Below, piece by piece: positions 21,575 to 32,811 of a stretch of 64,000 nt of DNA. How positions within the stretch are numbered: position 1 is the first letter of the stretch; each line of letters begins with the position of its first letter. The notes beneath the pieces were generated by a model that was not told the DNA's origin, did no database searches, and saw only the letters and a program-made list of their open reading frames with translations. Origin of the DNA: Oryza sativa Japonica Group (Eukaryota > Streptophyta > Magnoliopsida > Poales > Poaceae); assembly GCF_034140825.1 (NCBI RefSeq), contig NC_089038.1, positions 22,801,501 through 22,865,500 of the forward strand, written 5' to 3'. Both the position numbers and the translations under genes were made by a program.

Positions 21575-23477
21575 ATGGTTCTGACGCACGTCGAGGCGGT
21601 GGAGGAGGGCAGCGAGGCGGCGGCCGCCGTGTTCGCGTCGAGGTACGTGCAGGACCCGGTGCCGAGGTACGAGCTCGGCGAGAGGTCGATATCCAAGGAC
21701 GCCGCGTACCAGATCGTCCACGACGAGCTCCTCCTGGACAGCAGCCCGCGCCTGAACCTGGCGTCCTTCGTCACCACCTGGATGGAGCCCGAGTGCGACA
21801 GGCTCATCCTCGAGGCCATCAACAAGAACTACGCCGACATGGACGAGTACCCCGTCACCACCGAGCTCCAGGCAAGCAATCAAACAAACCAAACCATATA
21901 CCCTCGTCTCCTCCATATCCTTTCGTTGCATTGCGTTGTGGTTGACGTACGACGACGATGGCCCTGGCGTTGCAGAACCGGTGCGTGAACATCATAGCGA
22001 GGCTGTTCAATGCGCCGGTGGGCGACGGCGAGAAGGCGGTCGGGGTGGGCACGGTGGGGTCGTCGGAGGCCATAATGCTGGCCGGGCTGGCGTTCAAGCG
22101 GCGGTGGCAGAACCGGCGGAAGGCGGCGGGGAAGCCCCACGACAAGCCCAACATCGTGACGGGGGCCAACGTGCAGGTGTGCTGGGAGAAGTTCGCGCGC
22201 TACTTCGAGGTGGAGCTCAAGGAGGTGAAGCTGACCGAAGGCTGCTACGTGATGGACCCCGTCAAGGCCGTGGACATGGTCGACGAGAACACCATCTGCG
22301 TCGCCGCCATCCTCGGCTCCACCCTCACCGGCGAGTTCGAGGACGTCAGGCGCCTCAACGACCTCCTCGCCGCCAAGAACAAGCGGACGGGTTGGGACAC
22401 GCCGATCCACGTCGACGCGGCGAGCGGCGGGTTCATCGCGCCGTTCATCTACCCGGAGCTGGAGTGGGACTTCCGGCTGCCGCTGGTGAAGAGCATCAAC
22501 GTCAGCGGCCACAAGTACGGGCTCGTCTACGCCGGCGTCGGGTGGGTCATCTGGCGCAACAAGGAGGACCTCCCCGAGGAGCTCATCTTCCACATCAACT
22601 ACCTCGGCGCCGACCAGCCAACCTTCACGCTCAACTTCTCCAAAGGCACGAAATTATTTTTCCAGAATTAAATGATCCGTACATATATAGAGTGGAGTAG
22701 TACATTTTGTGACTTGGCAAGTTCATTTTTGTGCAGGGTCCAGTCAGATTATTGCGCAATATTACCAGTTTCTTCGACTCGGATTTGAGGTATACTGAGA
22801 CTAATTGCCCCAAAATTTCGAATTTAAAATTTTGAAAATTTTATGTCAAACTCCTATAATTTCGATTTTTTTTTTGGCCGGATGCACATCCTACCGGAAC
22901 ACACCGGCATAACTGAAATTTCGCAAAATTCTTTCTGAAATTGTGCACATTTATTTCAGTTTGATTGAACCGTTGGGTTGTTTGATTGTTGCAGGGGTAC
23001 AAGAGCGTGATGAAGAACTGCATGGAGAGCGCGAGGACGCTCCGGGAGGGCCTGGAGAAGACGGGGCGGTTCACCATCATCTCCAAGGAGGAGGGCGTGC
23101 CGCTGGTGGCCTTCACGTTCAAGGACGGCGCCGGCGCGCAGGCCTTCAGGCTGTCGTCGGGCCTGCGCCGGTACGGGTGGATCGTGCCGGCGTACACGAT
23201 GCCGGCGGCGCTGGAGCACATGACGGTGCTCCGCGTCGTCGTCCGGGAAGACTTCGGCCGGCCGCTCGCCGAGCGGTTCCTGTCCCACGTCAGGATGGCC
23301 CTGGACGAGATGGACCTCGCCGCCAGGGCCCCCGTGCCCAGGGTGCAGCTCACCATCGAGCTCGGCCCCGCCCGGACCGCCGGCGAGGAGGCCTCGATCA
23401 GGGTGGTCAAGAGCGAGGCCGTGCCCGTGCGCAAGAGCGTCCCGCTCGTCGCCGGCAAAACCAAGGGCGTTTGCTAG
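21575..23477 (+). CDS. GAD: Glutamate decarboxylase, copy 2 (4 exons, 500 aa)
   Basis: GABA-forming decarboxylase paralogous to the gene at 5377-7269. Exons: 21575-21871, 21976-22645, 22737-22789, 22995-23477; phases join to 500 residues. The PLP lysine is in [10 protein letters not shown] (about K279). Exon 2 equals exons 2 and 3 of the first copy fused. Intron 1 (CAG|GCAAGC) and intron 2 (AAAG|GCACGA) both appear to use GC donors: copy 1 has GT at the same positions, and no GT nearby keeps the frame. The C-terminal tail ([18 protein letters not shown]) has no tryptophan and few basic residues, so it lacks the usual calmodulin-binding signature. This fits the reported rice OsGAD2 type, whose tail is said to act as an autoinhibitor; that identity is from memory. 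Confidence 0.92.
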
Positions 23478-23968
23478 ACCGGGTTAAATTTTTTTTTAAA
23501 ATACTGGTGGGAACACGACCAAAATAAAATTTCAAAATGGGAGCGTACTAAACCTTCTTTATGCTACAGTAACTATGTAGTACAAGCATGCCGAAAGTTA
23601 ATCATCGTGTGTAATCGTATTAGAGTTTGCAACAGCATATTATAATGTGGAGAAGAACACGCAAGCGACATCAACCAGGACTCTGCACTTCTGATGAAGT
23701 TCTGAAACCCATAAGGATTCAGATAAACATGAGCAGACACTGAAATATGTATGTACATAAAAAATTTGTGCGAGGCATGCACATCATGCTTGAGCACGTT
23801 ATTGTTGCAGAAAACACGAATTCAACGAATTAAAGGGAAGATAACTTGCATTTTTTTTATTTGGATCTACAACAACACTTCCCTGAAGTGTTTATGTCCG
23901 TTTCTGACGGACGGCCACGATTTGCAGTGACCGGTTTACGAGGTTCGCTTGGCTCGCTGCCGCGCGCG
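23478..23968. other. Convergent 3' spacer
   Basis: AT-rich, lies between the stop codons of GAD copy 2 and the OVATE-family gene. Nothing else is seen. Confidence 0.5.
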
Positions 23969-24667
23969 TCAGCGCTTGCGGGAGAAGAGGCCGGAGCAAA
24001 CCTCGTGGAAGGCCTCGAGGATGGCGGCGCGGTGCTCGCGGGCGTTCACGGACACGTAGCAGTTGAGCAGGGCGCGCAGCTCCGCCGGCTCCGCCATCCG
24101 CTTCGCCGTGATCACCTCCGCGATGGACCGCCGGAACTCCTCCCGCGGGTCGCTCGTCCTCCTGTCCACCGCCACCAGCACGACGCACGGCCTCCTCTGG
24201 CCGCACGACGCGCCGCCGCCGCCGTCGTCGTAGTGGCCGCCGCAGTAGTTGCACGCGCAACGGCAAGGCCCGCCGCGCTGAACCTGCCGCTCGGCGGCCG
24301 TCTCCGTCGTCCCATGGCGCGGGAGCGGGCGCGGGCGCGACGCGGCCGACGACCGGCCGGCCGCGGCGTCGATCATGGACTGCAGCCTCGCCTGGACCAT
24401 CCCGTGCGCGAGGTTGGACAGCCCCCTCGACTGCGGCGGCGGGAGCCGCTGCTCCACCGCGTACTCCACCGACGAGCACGACGCCGACGACGACACGCTG
24501 AGCCGCGACGCGCCGCAGCACAGCGCCCGGCACCTGCCGTTCCTCTGCCTCGCCCCCGCTCCCGCCGCCTTCTCCTTCGCCATCACCGCCGCATGGTCCC
24601 TGCCTCCTCCTCCTCCTCCTCCGCTCTTCCGCTCCGGCCTCTTGCTCCGCCCCGAGAAGAGCGGCAT
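23969..24667 (-). CDS. OVATE family protein (single exon, about 232 aa)
   Basis: Plant-specific transcriptional repressor family that interacts with TALE homeodomain proteins and affects organ shape. The C-terminal OVATE domain is clear: CVVLVAVDRRTSDPREEF, then FRRSIAEVITAKRM, LRALLNCYVSVN and REHRAAILEAFHEVCSGLF, ending SRKR. The N-terminal half is low-complexity (Gly, Ala, Ser, Arg). I chose the start at 24667 (MPLFSGRSKRPERKS), which gives a usual OFP-type basic N-terminus. In-frame ATGs at about 24742 and 24847 lie upstream, so the protein could be up to 292 aa. No intron is needed, as usual for the family. Confidence 0.85.
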   Translation of the reverse strand: MPLFSGRSKRPERKSGGGGGGGRDHAAVMAKEKAAGAGARQRNGRCRALCCGASRLSVSSSASCSSVEYAVEQRLPPPQSRGLSNLAHGMVQARLQSMIDAAAGRSSAASRPRPLPRHGTTETAAERQVQRGGPCRCACNYCGGHYDDGGGGASCGQRRPCVVLVAVDRRTSDPREEFRRSIAEVITAKRMAEPAELRALLNCYVSVNAREHRAAILEAFHEVCSGLFSRKR

Positions 24668-26321
24668 TGCGCCGCGCCGCCGCCGCCGCCGCTCCGTCGT
24701 CGCCTCGCGCTCTGCGGCCTGCAGGCTTGCAGAGGCAATTGGCATGCGGGTGCAGTAGAAGAGGACAGTGCTGCACGATTGTAAAGCGAGGCAAAGGCGC
24801 CGCCTTTTGGGCCTTTGTGATTGAGCCAATTTTCTAAGCCTCGGCAAAGGGGAGAGTAGCTAGGCGCCTTTGGGGCTTAGCCGGATCATGCTGTCCCCTA
24901 ACCTGCAGCAACTTGGCATCTCAGTATACCCACTTTCTCTTTGGCTCTGCATTATCAACTATGATCATCAGCTAACCTCGCCAAATTAAAACGTGAATAG
25001 ACCTCTTATTCTAAACCAAACCGTAGCCGCCATGGCGTGAAACTTACATATCATAATTACAGCACCACATGTTGTTTGCCTGTATGAATTCTTCAGACAC
25101 AGACTTCTTCAGGGAAGTGATATAGTGTGCTATGTGTTGTTCTATCTTCCATCTCTAACTGTTCCTAACAACAGCTGATTTCAGACTTTTTTGTGTACTC
25201 TGTGAGCAATTTCAGACATTGGACAAAAAAAAGAAAAAAAGAAAAAGAGAGAACTCGTATCTGCTTCAGAGATTCGGCTCCCGTGGCATAGTGACATGTG
25301 TGCTAATCCCCTAATTAAGCACACAAACCTTTGATTAGGTGTTCACTGAGCCCATCCCAAAAGAGGAGACAAGGGAGCCCAAACGGAAGCAAAGCTAGAA
25401 CGAACAGCCACGCAGCCGCAGCTGGTGGTAGTGGCCGTCATGTGGCCATCATTGCAATTAAACTCGATATATCATAAACCGCGAAATGGTCAACAAGCTT
25501 TTGGGCAAGCTCTCCCCTCCCCTTTCCTTTCCATCTCGCCTCCTTTCCGATCCGTCTCTCTGTTCTGTTTTTTTTTCCCACCGTTTCCCTTCTCGGCAAG
25601 CTGGCGCCGACAGGTTTGCAGAGTGTTTCTGCCCAACACCAAAGTTTATTGTGTTCTTTGTGTTGTTGATGTTTCAGGCTTTCGATCGGCAGCTTCATGA
25701 TCAATTCATCGTTCTTTGTTTGATTCGGTGGTCGTTGGCGGTGTATATGCATGCCGGTTGCTGTCAGTTTAAAGATGAGACGAACAGCTTTCTATTTTTG
25801 ATTTATTTTAGCCACAGTACACGACGATACGTAAGTTTGTACCCAGCCATGAAGACGACGTGGAGAGAAGGATTTTAAAGGCGTCTCAGGCCGAGTTTAG
25901 TTCTAAACTTTTTCTTCAAACTTCCAACTTTTCCAGCACATCAAAACTTTCCTACACACACAAATTTTCAACTTTTCTGTCACATCGTTTTAATTTCAAC
26001 CAAACTTTTAATTTTGTCGTGAACTAAACACACCCTAAATAGTTGTTGAAATTTTTGAAATGTTTTCCGTTTGTTGCACCATTTGTTTTTAAGATCAGAT
26101 GTTAATTAAACAGCTTCACAAATTCCATTCGGGATAGGGCAAGGGTAGGATCGAGTAATATGTGTTGGTTAACTATGTGGCTCTGTTGTCTATAAACCGT
26201 AAATGTTTTCGGTTTTGTCAGGTCATTAGGCCTTCCTACACACCAGGGCGACCGGTAAAAACGAGAGGTATAATTAAAGGCCGGACAGGGACGAGCACGA
26301 GCGCGGGAAAGAGAGAGCGCG
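24668..26321. other. Intergenic
   Basis: Spacer between two gene starts (divergent OFP and DUF3537 genes). Apart from the MITE at 25889-26037 I see no gene. The open frames at 25.4-25.9 kb are short and lack recognisable features, but a transcribed leader cannot be excluded. Confidence 0.45.
25889..26037. mobile_element. Short MITE, about 150 bp
   Basis: Begins GGCCGAGTTTAGTTC and ends GAACTAAACACACCC. A second copy in the opposite orientation is at 37871-38014; both hold the motifs AACTTTTC..ATCAAAACTTTCCTACA (or the inverse). Confidence 0.65.
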
Positions 26322-28390
26322 ATGGCCGACACGGCGTCGCCGGCGGCGGCCAGGGAGGCGATGATCGAGCCCGCGTCGACGCCGCTGCTGCGGCGGAGGG
26401 GGTCGTACACGAGGTCCATGTCGCACGCGCGCGACGAGCTGGGCAGCTTCCGGTCGTGCCTGCGGTGGATGTGCGTCGAGCACTCGGACGGCTCCAGCGC
26501 CGTCGCGTCGTGGCTCGTGTTCACGCTGCTCGCCGTGGCCGTCCCGGCGGCGGCGCGCGCCGCGCTGCCGCGCCGCGCCTACGACGGGCAGGTGCAGGCG
26601 TCGCTCACCCTCTCCGCGGCGCTCGCCTACCTCACGCTCTCCAGGCTCGTCCGGCGCCGCGGCCTGCGCCGGCTGCTCTACCTCGACAGGCTCCGGCACG
26701 ACTCCCAGGACGTCCGCGCCGGCTACACCGTGGAGCTCGCGGGGTCCTTCCGCCTCCTCGCCTGCTTCGTCCTCCCCTGCTTCCTCGCCGACGCCGCGTA
26801 CAAGGTGTACTGGTACTGCGCGAACCGGCCGTTCCCGCTGTGGTGGTCCGCCGCGGCGTGCGCGCTGGAGATGGCGTCGTGGATGTACCGCACGGCCATG
26901 TTCTTCATGGCGTGCGTGCTGTTCCGGATCATATGCTTCCTGCAGATCCTGCGGATGACCGGGTTCGCCAGGGACTTCGGCCAGTGCGCCGACGTCGCCG
27001 ACGTGCTGCGGCAGCACCGCCGCATCCGCGAGCAGCTCCGGCGGATCAGCCACCGCTACCGCAAGTTCATCGTCTCCTGCCTCCTCCTCGTCACGGCCAG
27101 CCAGTTCTCCGCGCTGCTCGCCGCCACGAGGCCCCACGCCCAGGTCAACATCGCCACCTCCGGCGAGCTCGCGGTGAGCAGCTAGCTTGCTATACTTCTA
27201 CTACCATGCATCCATCCAACGTCCCAACAAGGTTAAAATCACCCCGTTTTTGCGGCGTCTCGCGTCCGTTCTCCGCAGCTTTGCTCCTTGAGCCTCGTGA
27301 CCGGGCTGCTGATCTGCCTCCACAGCGCGGCGAAGATCACGCACAAGACGCAGGCGATCACCAGCGTCGCGGCGCAGTGGCACGCCGACGCGACCATCAA
27401 CAGCCAGGAGCGTGACCACGAGAACCCCAGGACGCCCATCAAGGCGTCCAGCTACTTACACGCCGCCGGCCCCGTCGTCCCCCAGCCGGCGCCGAACGCG
27501 TCGTCCTCCGGCGACGAGTCCGAGGACGAGACGTCCCCGAGCGACGACGGCCTCGACGGCACCAAGATCGTGTCGTTCCATGCCACCCACATCTCCTTCC
27601 AGAAGAGACAGGCTCTAGGTACGTGGACGTGCTATCTCGTTTATTTTATACTCCCTCTATCATATAATAAAAGAGATTTTAGAGGGATGTGACACATTCT
27701 AGTACTAAGATAATAAGATAATAGACAGTGTCACATCTATCTAAAATCCCTTATATTAGTGGGACGGAGGGAGCACTCAACTAAACCAAATAGTTACGAT
27801 TTTTTTAAACAAAAAAATGCAACAGACTAAAATAAATATACATACACAAACATGCAAGCTCAATTTTGAATTCTACAAGTTGTAACAAAGATAACAAAAT
27901 AAACTACTCCCTCCGTTTCGAAATGTTTGATACAGTTGACTTTTTAACACATATTTGACCATTCGTCTTATTCAAAAAAATTTTATGAAATATGTAAAAC
28001 TATATGTGTACATGAAAATATATTTAACAATAAATCAAATGATATGAAAAAAATAAATAATTACTTAAATTTTTTGAATAAGACGAATGATCAAACACGT
28101 ACTAAAAAGTCAACGGTGTCAAACATTTTGAAACGGAGGGAGTATAACTTATTACGTCATAGTCGATTCGAATTCTAGTCAACTGGTGATTAAAAGGTTC
28201 CCGTGTTAGCTTGGTTGTACTTAGCACTGTAGCTGGTCATGGTGTTTTTTCAGTGACCTACCTGGAGAACAACAGGGCGGGGATCACGGTGTTCGGCTTC
28301 GTCGTCGACCGGACATGGCTCCACGCGCTCTTCATGATCGAGTTCTCGCTCGTCATGTGGCTGCTAGGGAAGACCATTGGCATATCCTAA
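26322..28390 (+). CDS. DUF3537 membrane protein (3 exons, 442 aa)
   Basis: Plant-specific multi-pass membrane protein of unknown function (DUF3537). Exons: 26322-27173, 27279-27618, 28254-28390, all GT-AG, phases joining to 442 residues, the usual family size. Hydrophobic segments occur around SWLVFTLLAVAVPAAARA, FRLLACFVLPCFLADAAY, ALEMASWMYRTAMFFMACVLF, KFIVSCLLLVTASQF, LCSLSLVTGLLICLH and near the C-terminus (FMIEFSLVMWLLG). Between them lies a charged cytosolic-like stretch (about residues 225-260) and an acidic Ser/Asp-rich loop (SSSGDESEDETSPSDDG). The start at 26322 is the first ATG giving the MADTASPAAAREAM N-terminus. Intron 2 carries two Stowaway MITEs. Confidence 0.9.
27651..27773. 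mobile_element. Stowaway-type MITE in intron 2 of DUF3537 gene
   Basis: CTCCCTCTATCATATAATA at the left and the inverse ending GGGACGGAGGGAG at the right. Confidence 0.7.
27907..28142. mobile_element. Stowaway-type MITE, 236 bp, same intron
   Basis: Termini CTCCCTCCGTTTCGAAATG and CATTTTGAAACGGAGGGAG with TA flanks. The arms stay complementary far inward (TTGACCATTCGTCTTATTCA against its inverse), so it is a well-preserved fold-back. It lies 111 bp before the last exon. Confidence 0.8.
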
Positions 28391-29119
28391 TCGATCAAAG
28401 GGTAGCTAATCAAACTGTGCATATGACCCAAAATGATGGCTCACCAAGGGTCAGGGATATGATGCATGCATGCACCATCAGTTGCATCATGTAGATTTCG
28501 TCACATCTGAATGTGTAAATCAAGCATAGATCGATATTATACGAGAAACCTGTAACAGCTAGTGCTGATGATCGATGGTGTGAGAATTAGCGTCTGTGGT
28601 TGATTTGATGCGATGACGTGCTAAAGACAGTTGCTGAACTGATGAGCAGTTTTTACTACTGCTTCAAATCTGCTCATGATGGCAGATTAATCAGGTCGCA
28701 AGTGCCTGGATTTAAGTAGCCGGCAAGTTTCTGAAACCTGCAATCAAACTGGTTAGGTGCATAAAAAAAACCTGGTTAGCTGCAAGAGAATAATCACCAG
28801 AACTGCTAGCACATTGTTATCACTGAAAGTTGCAGATCCACTGGACAAGAAGAACACATGTAACTGCTTAACTAACCATAATCGAGACCAGGATTTACAT
28901 TTTGTTTCCCGTGACATAATACCGACTAACTAAACTGTGGTCTTTAGCCTAACCTGTTTCTTAATTTACTTTGATAAAAAAAAGGGAATGAAATTCTAAC
29001 CAGACGACATTCACAAACGCGCCACTCCATTCATCCTATAGTGCATCAGAGCACGTCATGGACAGGATAGAATGCTGAAGCTCAAATGGTTCCATTTCTC
29101 AGCTGTCAATTGTGGCCCT
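28391..29119. other. Convergent intergenic spacer
   Basis: 3' ends of the DUF3537 and DUF1644 genes. No other gene or element is recognised. Confidence 0.5.
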
Positions 29120-29923
29120 TTAGTATCTTACACGGGCATTAGGAATAATCCGAGCGGGCCTTCGAGAACTAGTGGAACCATTAAGCTGAGTTCCAGGATC
29201 ACTATCTGAGAATGTCAAAGAGTCAGAGCTATAGTCAAACGAGTCGTTGCTGTCACTGTTGGGGTCAATGAAATAGTCCCCCATGATTGTTGACCCTGGA
29301 TTCAATGCTGTAATTATGCTTATTGCATCCTGCCTATCCTTCTCATATTCAAGCTCCTTCCACTCAGCTAAGCTTGCAGAATCGATTTCACGAGGATTTG
29401 ATGAAGGATGATTGGACCTCACATGGTTGCGGAGTTTTCTGTATGATCCACCAAAAGAGCATCCCTCATGCATGCAAGTCCTCCTCTTGCGGTTGAGAAA
29501 TCTTCTGGCTGGCTCAACCACTGTCCATCCTTTAACATCCCCACGGCAGATAGGGCACACAAGCTCCATCTCCTGTGGCTTCTTGCTAGCTTGTGCCACT
29601 GCACCTGATAATTCACAAGCTGGCTTTCCCCTCGAATAAGCATTTTTGAACTGCTCAAGACAATTAGAGTGCTGACGGTTGGTGTCACACATGTACGGAC
29701 GACAACCTTTGCTGTGAGAAGAACAGAGGAGGAGAACAGCTTTATGTGGATGCTCCAAACATATTGAGCAAGTGGCACGTTTCCAGTCCTTTTTCTCTGA
29801 GGTTAGTTGCAATCCATTTTCCTTGGATGCCTTTTTTGTTTTCTGGTAATACGAAGGTACAGCACTGGTAGCTGAACTAGCACGCCGGCTTGATAGAGTA
29901 CGGTCTCTTGGAGCTCTAGCCAT
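29120..29923 (-). CDS. DUF1644 zinc-binding protein (267 aa)
   Basis: Plant-specific protein with the DUF1644 domain, thought to bind zinc; some members are linked to stress responses, but the biochemical role is unknown. A single coding exon gives 267 residues. Visible motifs: WKRATCSICLEHPHKAVLLL, the CRPYMCDTNRQHSNCLEQF block, then LVCPICRGDVKGWTVVEPAR and a CMHEGCSFGGSYRKLRNHVR C2H2-like finger, all in DUF1644 order. The tail is acidic and Ser/Asp-rich. The start at 29923 gives MARAPRDRTLSSRR. A splice acceptor 12 bp upstream (about 29936) and a GAG|GTATGAG donor at 30972 (minus strand) suggest a roughly 1-kb intron in the 5' UTR. Confidence 0.88.
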   Translation of the reverse strand: MARAPRDRTLSSRRASSATSAVPSYYQKTKKASKENGLQLTSEKKDWKRATCSICLEHPHKAVLLLCSSHSKGCRPYMCDTNRQHSNCLEQFKNAYSRGKPACELSGAVAQASKKPQEMELVCPICRGDVKGWTVVEPARRFLNRKRRTCMHEGCSFGGSYRKLRNHVRSNHPSSNPREIDSASLAEWKELEYEKDRQDAISIITALNPGSTIMGDYFIDPNSDSNDSFDYSSDSLTFSDSDPGTQLNGSTSSRRPARIIPNARVRY

Positions 29924-29935
29924 TTCTTGAGAAAA

Positions 29936-30972
29936 CTGTGAAAAGGGATATAGAACAATTGCATCAAAATATAGTTATATTCAGCTAGACGTCCAGTGAA
30001 CAAGAAAAGTCTGTCCTCATTCTCTAGTAGCATGCAAACATTAATAGGAAAATCACAAAAAACAGCAATTGAAGTTGCACTTAGAATATTGTGGTTTACA
30101 GAAGCTATAATGCATGTATAATGAAAGCAATCAATTTCTTTTGTAAATTGCAATACTCTGGGTCGTATTCTATATCTTTATTCTAATGACTTTGCTTACA
30201 TATAACTTCCAAATTATGTGTCGTAAAGCTATCTTATTTCAGGCACAGGCTACTATTCACATATATTGTTTGCTTCACATGGTAGAAGCACTAAACAATT
30301 TGCAGTAATTTGCACTTCCATAATCTGTAAGTCTTCAGTACTTTGTACACTTTATTTAATGAGGATCCATCGTCATCCTCAAACTATCAAATACTTTCAA
30401 GTTAAAATGTTTCATAGCTCCCACGTTAACAATGACAGAGCACCATGCAAATCATTGGTGCAAACAAAAACAGAACCTAGAATTCAAATAAAGCAGATAA
30501 AGCACGCACATCACAATATTTATGGAATAATTGCATTCTGATAACAAATAAAGGGGTAAAAAAAGAGAGAGTATAAATGCATTTCAGAAGGCAAGCAAAG
30601 ACAAGATATTATATCATTTCCTAGAAAGAAAACATGAAGCACATATTATATATAACTAATCTAACTCGGAACTGTCAAGTTTCGCCATTTGGATAGTACT
30701 ATACAGCATTGAAAATGTGATATGTGAACTGATCATCTAACTTCAATTCATCAATTGCAAAATGCAGAGATGGAACGAAATGAGTACTTCGACGAACGAC
30801 AGATAGCCCCCAATGCAGTCAGTTGTAAAATACATGAACAAAAAATGTGCTACGGATCAGTAGCGGAAGCGCAGTGGATCAACTTTCTCCTCCAAGATAT
30901 GCACAATACAGCGAATTACCGATCACAGCTGGATCTACAGCCACGGAAGGGGGGACACGCTTCGCCTCATAC
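29936..30972 (-). other. Predicted 5' UTR intron of DUF1644 gene
   Basis: On the minus strand GAG|GTATGAG at 30972 and CACAG at 29936-29940 bound about 1037 bp of AT-rich sequence without coding signal. GC-rich sequence at 30975-31210 would be the first, non-coding exon. Confidence 0.5.
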
Positions 30973-31210
30973 CTCGGATCGGTGGACAGCGGCCGGCGAG
31001 GGACGACGGGCGGTGCGGGCGACGGGGTAAGGGGATTAGATGCGGAGGGATCCTCGGGGGCGATCGCGCCGCCGCGGACGACGGCGACGGCACCGTCGCC
31101 GCCTGTTGCGCGCGGGGGAGGGAGGCGGCGTGGGCGAGGGCGGCGGCGAGGGCACGCGCGAGTCACGCGAGGAGAGAGAGAGAGCGACGCCTCGATGGAG
31201 GTCATTCCTT

Positions 31211-32811
31211 CGTGATAAACGGACCACATTCCCTCGGGGGAATGGGCCGAGTTAGGGCCCGTGAAGCGGAAAGGCTTTTGTCCACGGTGTGTTGGGCCGA
31301 AATATCTGCCAGCCCCGGCCCAACGTGATCTTTTTTATTTACTGTATGGATAATGTTGCAGTTATACTTATAGTTTTAAGGTTTTCCTCCTAATAAAAAG
31401 TATAATGTTGGTCTTCCTTCTACATTTGGCTTCAAACATGAAATTTTGTGTGGAAGAAAGTTCTATTCACAACAGCGATATTGTTATATCTTCCCTTAAA
31501 ATTGAGATAATCAACACATACTCATTTATATTATATTCCAGTTACTTGTTTGGTGGGATGAGTAATAATCAATAAAAATAATTTCTATATTCGATATGAA
31601 TCCCGCTATACGTACGACCGAATTGTACGACCCACATCCGACTCAGAGGCATCCACCAATAAAGGTGATCGGATTTCTTACTATATAGACCAAGTAAACA
31701 ACACCTGTATCTATACAGGCGCTGGTTATATATAGATTGCATATTTGGATTAGATGTATAGCAATTTTCATTTGACATATGCAGTTACAAAAGCAAAGTT
31801 TTCAAATGTAATGCTGTCATAGCAATTTCCATTTGACATAGAAAAGAGGTACCAATTTAAATCGTGGGCGTAGATAAAATCCATCCGGTGCGTGAACGAG
31901 TGGTGGATAGGTGGAAAACAACCGTCGTCCGATCCGAGTAGAGGGTAGTTGAAAGGCAGGGCAGAGTCAGCCACCAGGGAGCGTAGACAAACAGGCATAG
32001 GGTTTCTCTCTCTCCCCCTCTTCTCTCCTTCGCCGAGACGAACAAGCACAGCACACAAACCCAGGACACTTCCCCCACGGAATTCACAAGACCACCCCAG
32101 CACAAAAATTCCCACGGAAAAACAAAAAAAAAAAAGAGAGAAGGAGAAAACAAACGGAGAGACAAATCCCGTCCAGAAATCGTCGCCCCAATTCCAGATT
32201 TCCAGTCCTCTCTTGTGCCCTCCCTGAAACCCTCCCGAAATCCCACGAATCCTCGCGATTTTTTCTCCACCCCCAATCCACCACCGCGTTGGCCGCCGCC
32301 GCCGCCCTCCGCAGATTTCCCATTAGGGCGCCGCCGGAGTGGTCGTCGCCGGCCGAGGGGGGCCTCGACCCCGCCCCTCCCCTGCTCCCCCCACTGCGGG
32401 GGCCGCGTCCCGCTTGATCAATCGCGTCGCGGTGGATTGATACGGGGGTTGGGGGATTCGAGAGGGGGGCGGAGCGGTTTTCCCCCACCCCAACTCGTCG
32501 TGTTCGTGTTTTTTTTCTTCCAATCTGCGCGCGTTCGTGCGTGCGTGAGGGAGGTCGTGGTGGTGGTGGTGGTGGAAGTTAGGGTTTGAGGGTTTGGTTC
32601 CGGAGGGTAGGGTCTGGTGGTGGCCGTGGCTGCCCCCGGCCGGGGGTGGTGGGTGGCTGGGGGGTGGGGGGGATTCGCCGTGCAACTGTTGCGCGCCGTG
32701 GTGGTGTGGGGATCGTGTTGTGGCGGCGGATTGGATCAGTGGCCGCTGTCGCGCCTCCGCCCGCTGCTGGTGCTGGTGGAAGTTTAGGGGGGGTGAGGGT
32801 GCAGGCCCGGC
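31211..32811. other. Divergent intergenic region and 5' leader
   Basis: Lies between the DUF1644 gene (-) and the gene starting at 32812 (+). The part after about 31990 is CT-rich and then very GC-rich, as expected for a transcribed 5' leader of the downstream gene. No further gene is seen at 31256-31860. Confidence 0.45.

Noticed and set aside
21880-22593. Minus-strand frame (237 codons) opposite GAD copy 2
   Set aside because: It mirrors the same shadow frame seen opposite copy 1 and has no own features.
26162-27415. 417-codon plus-strand frame over the DUF3537 gene
   Set aside because: It is out of frame with the supported exons and Arg/Pro-rich without domain signal.
30755-31215. Frames of 91 and 122 codons in the DUF1644 leader region
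   Set aside because: They overlap GC-rich leader and intron sequence of the opposite-strand gene and have no family features.
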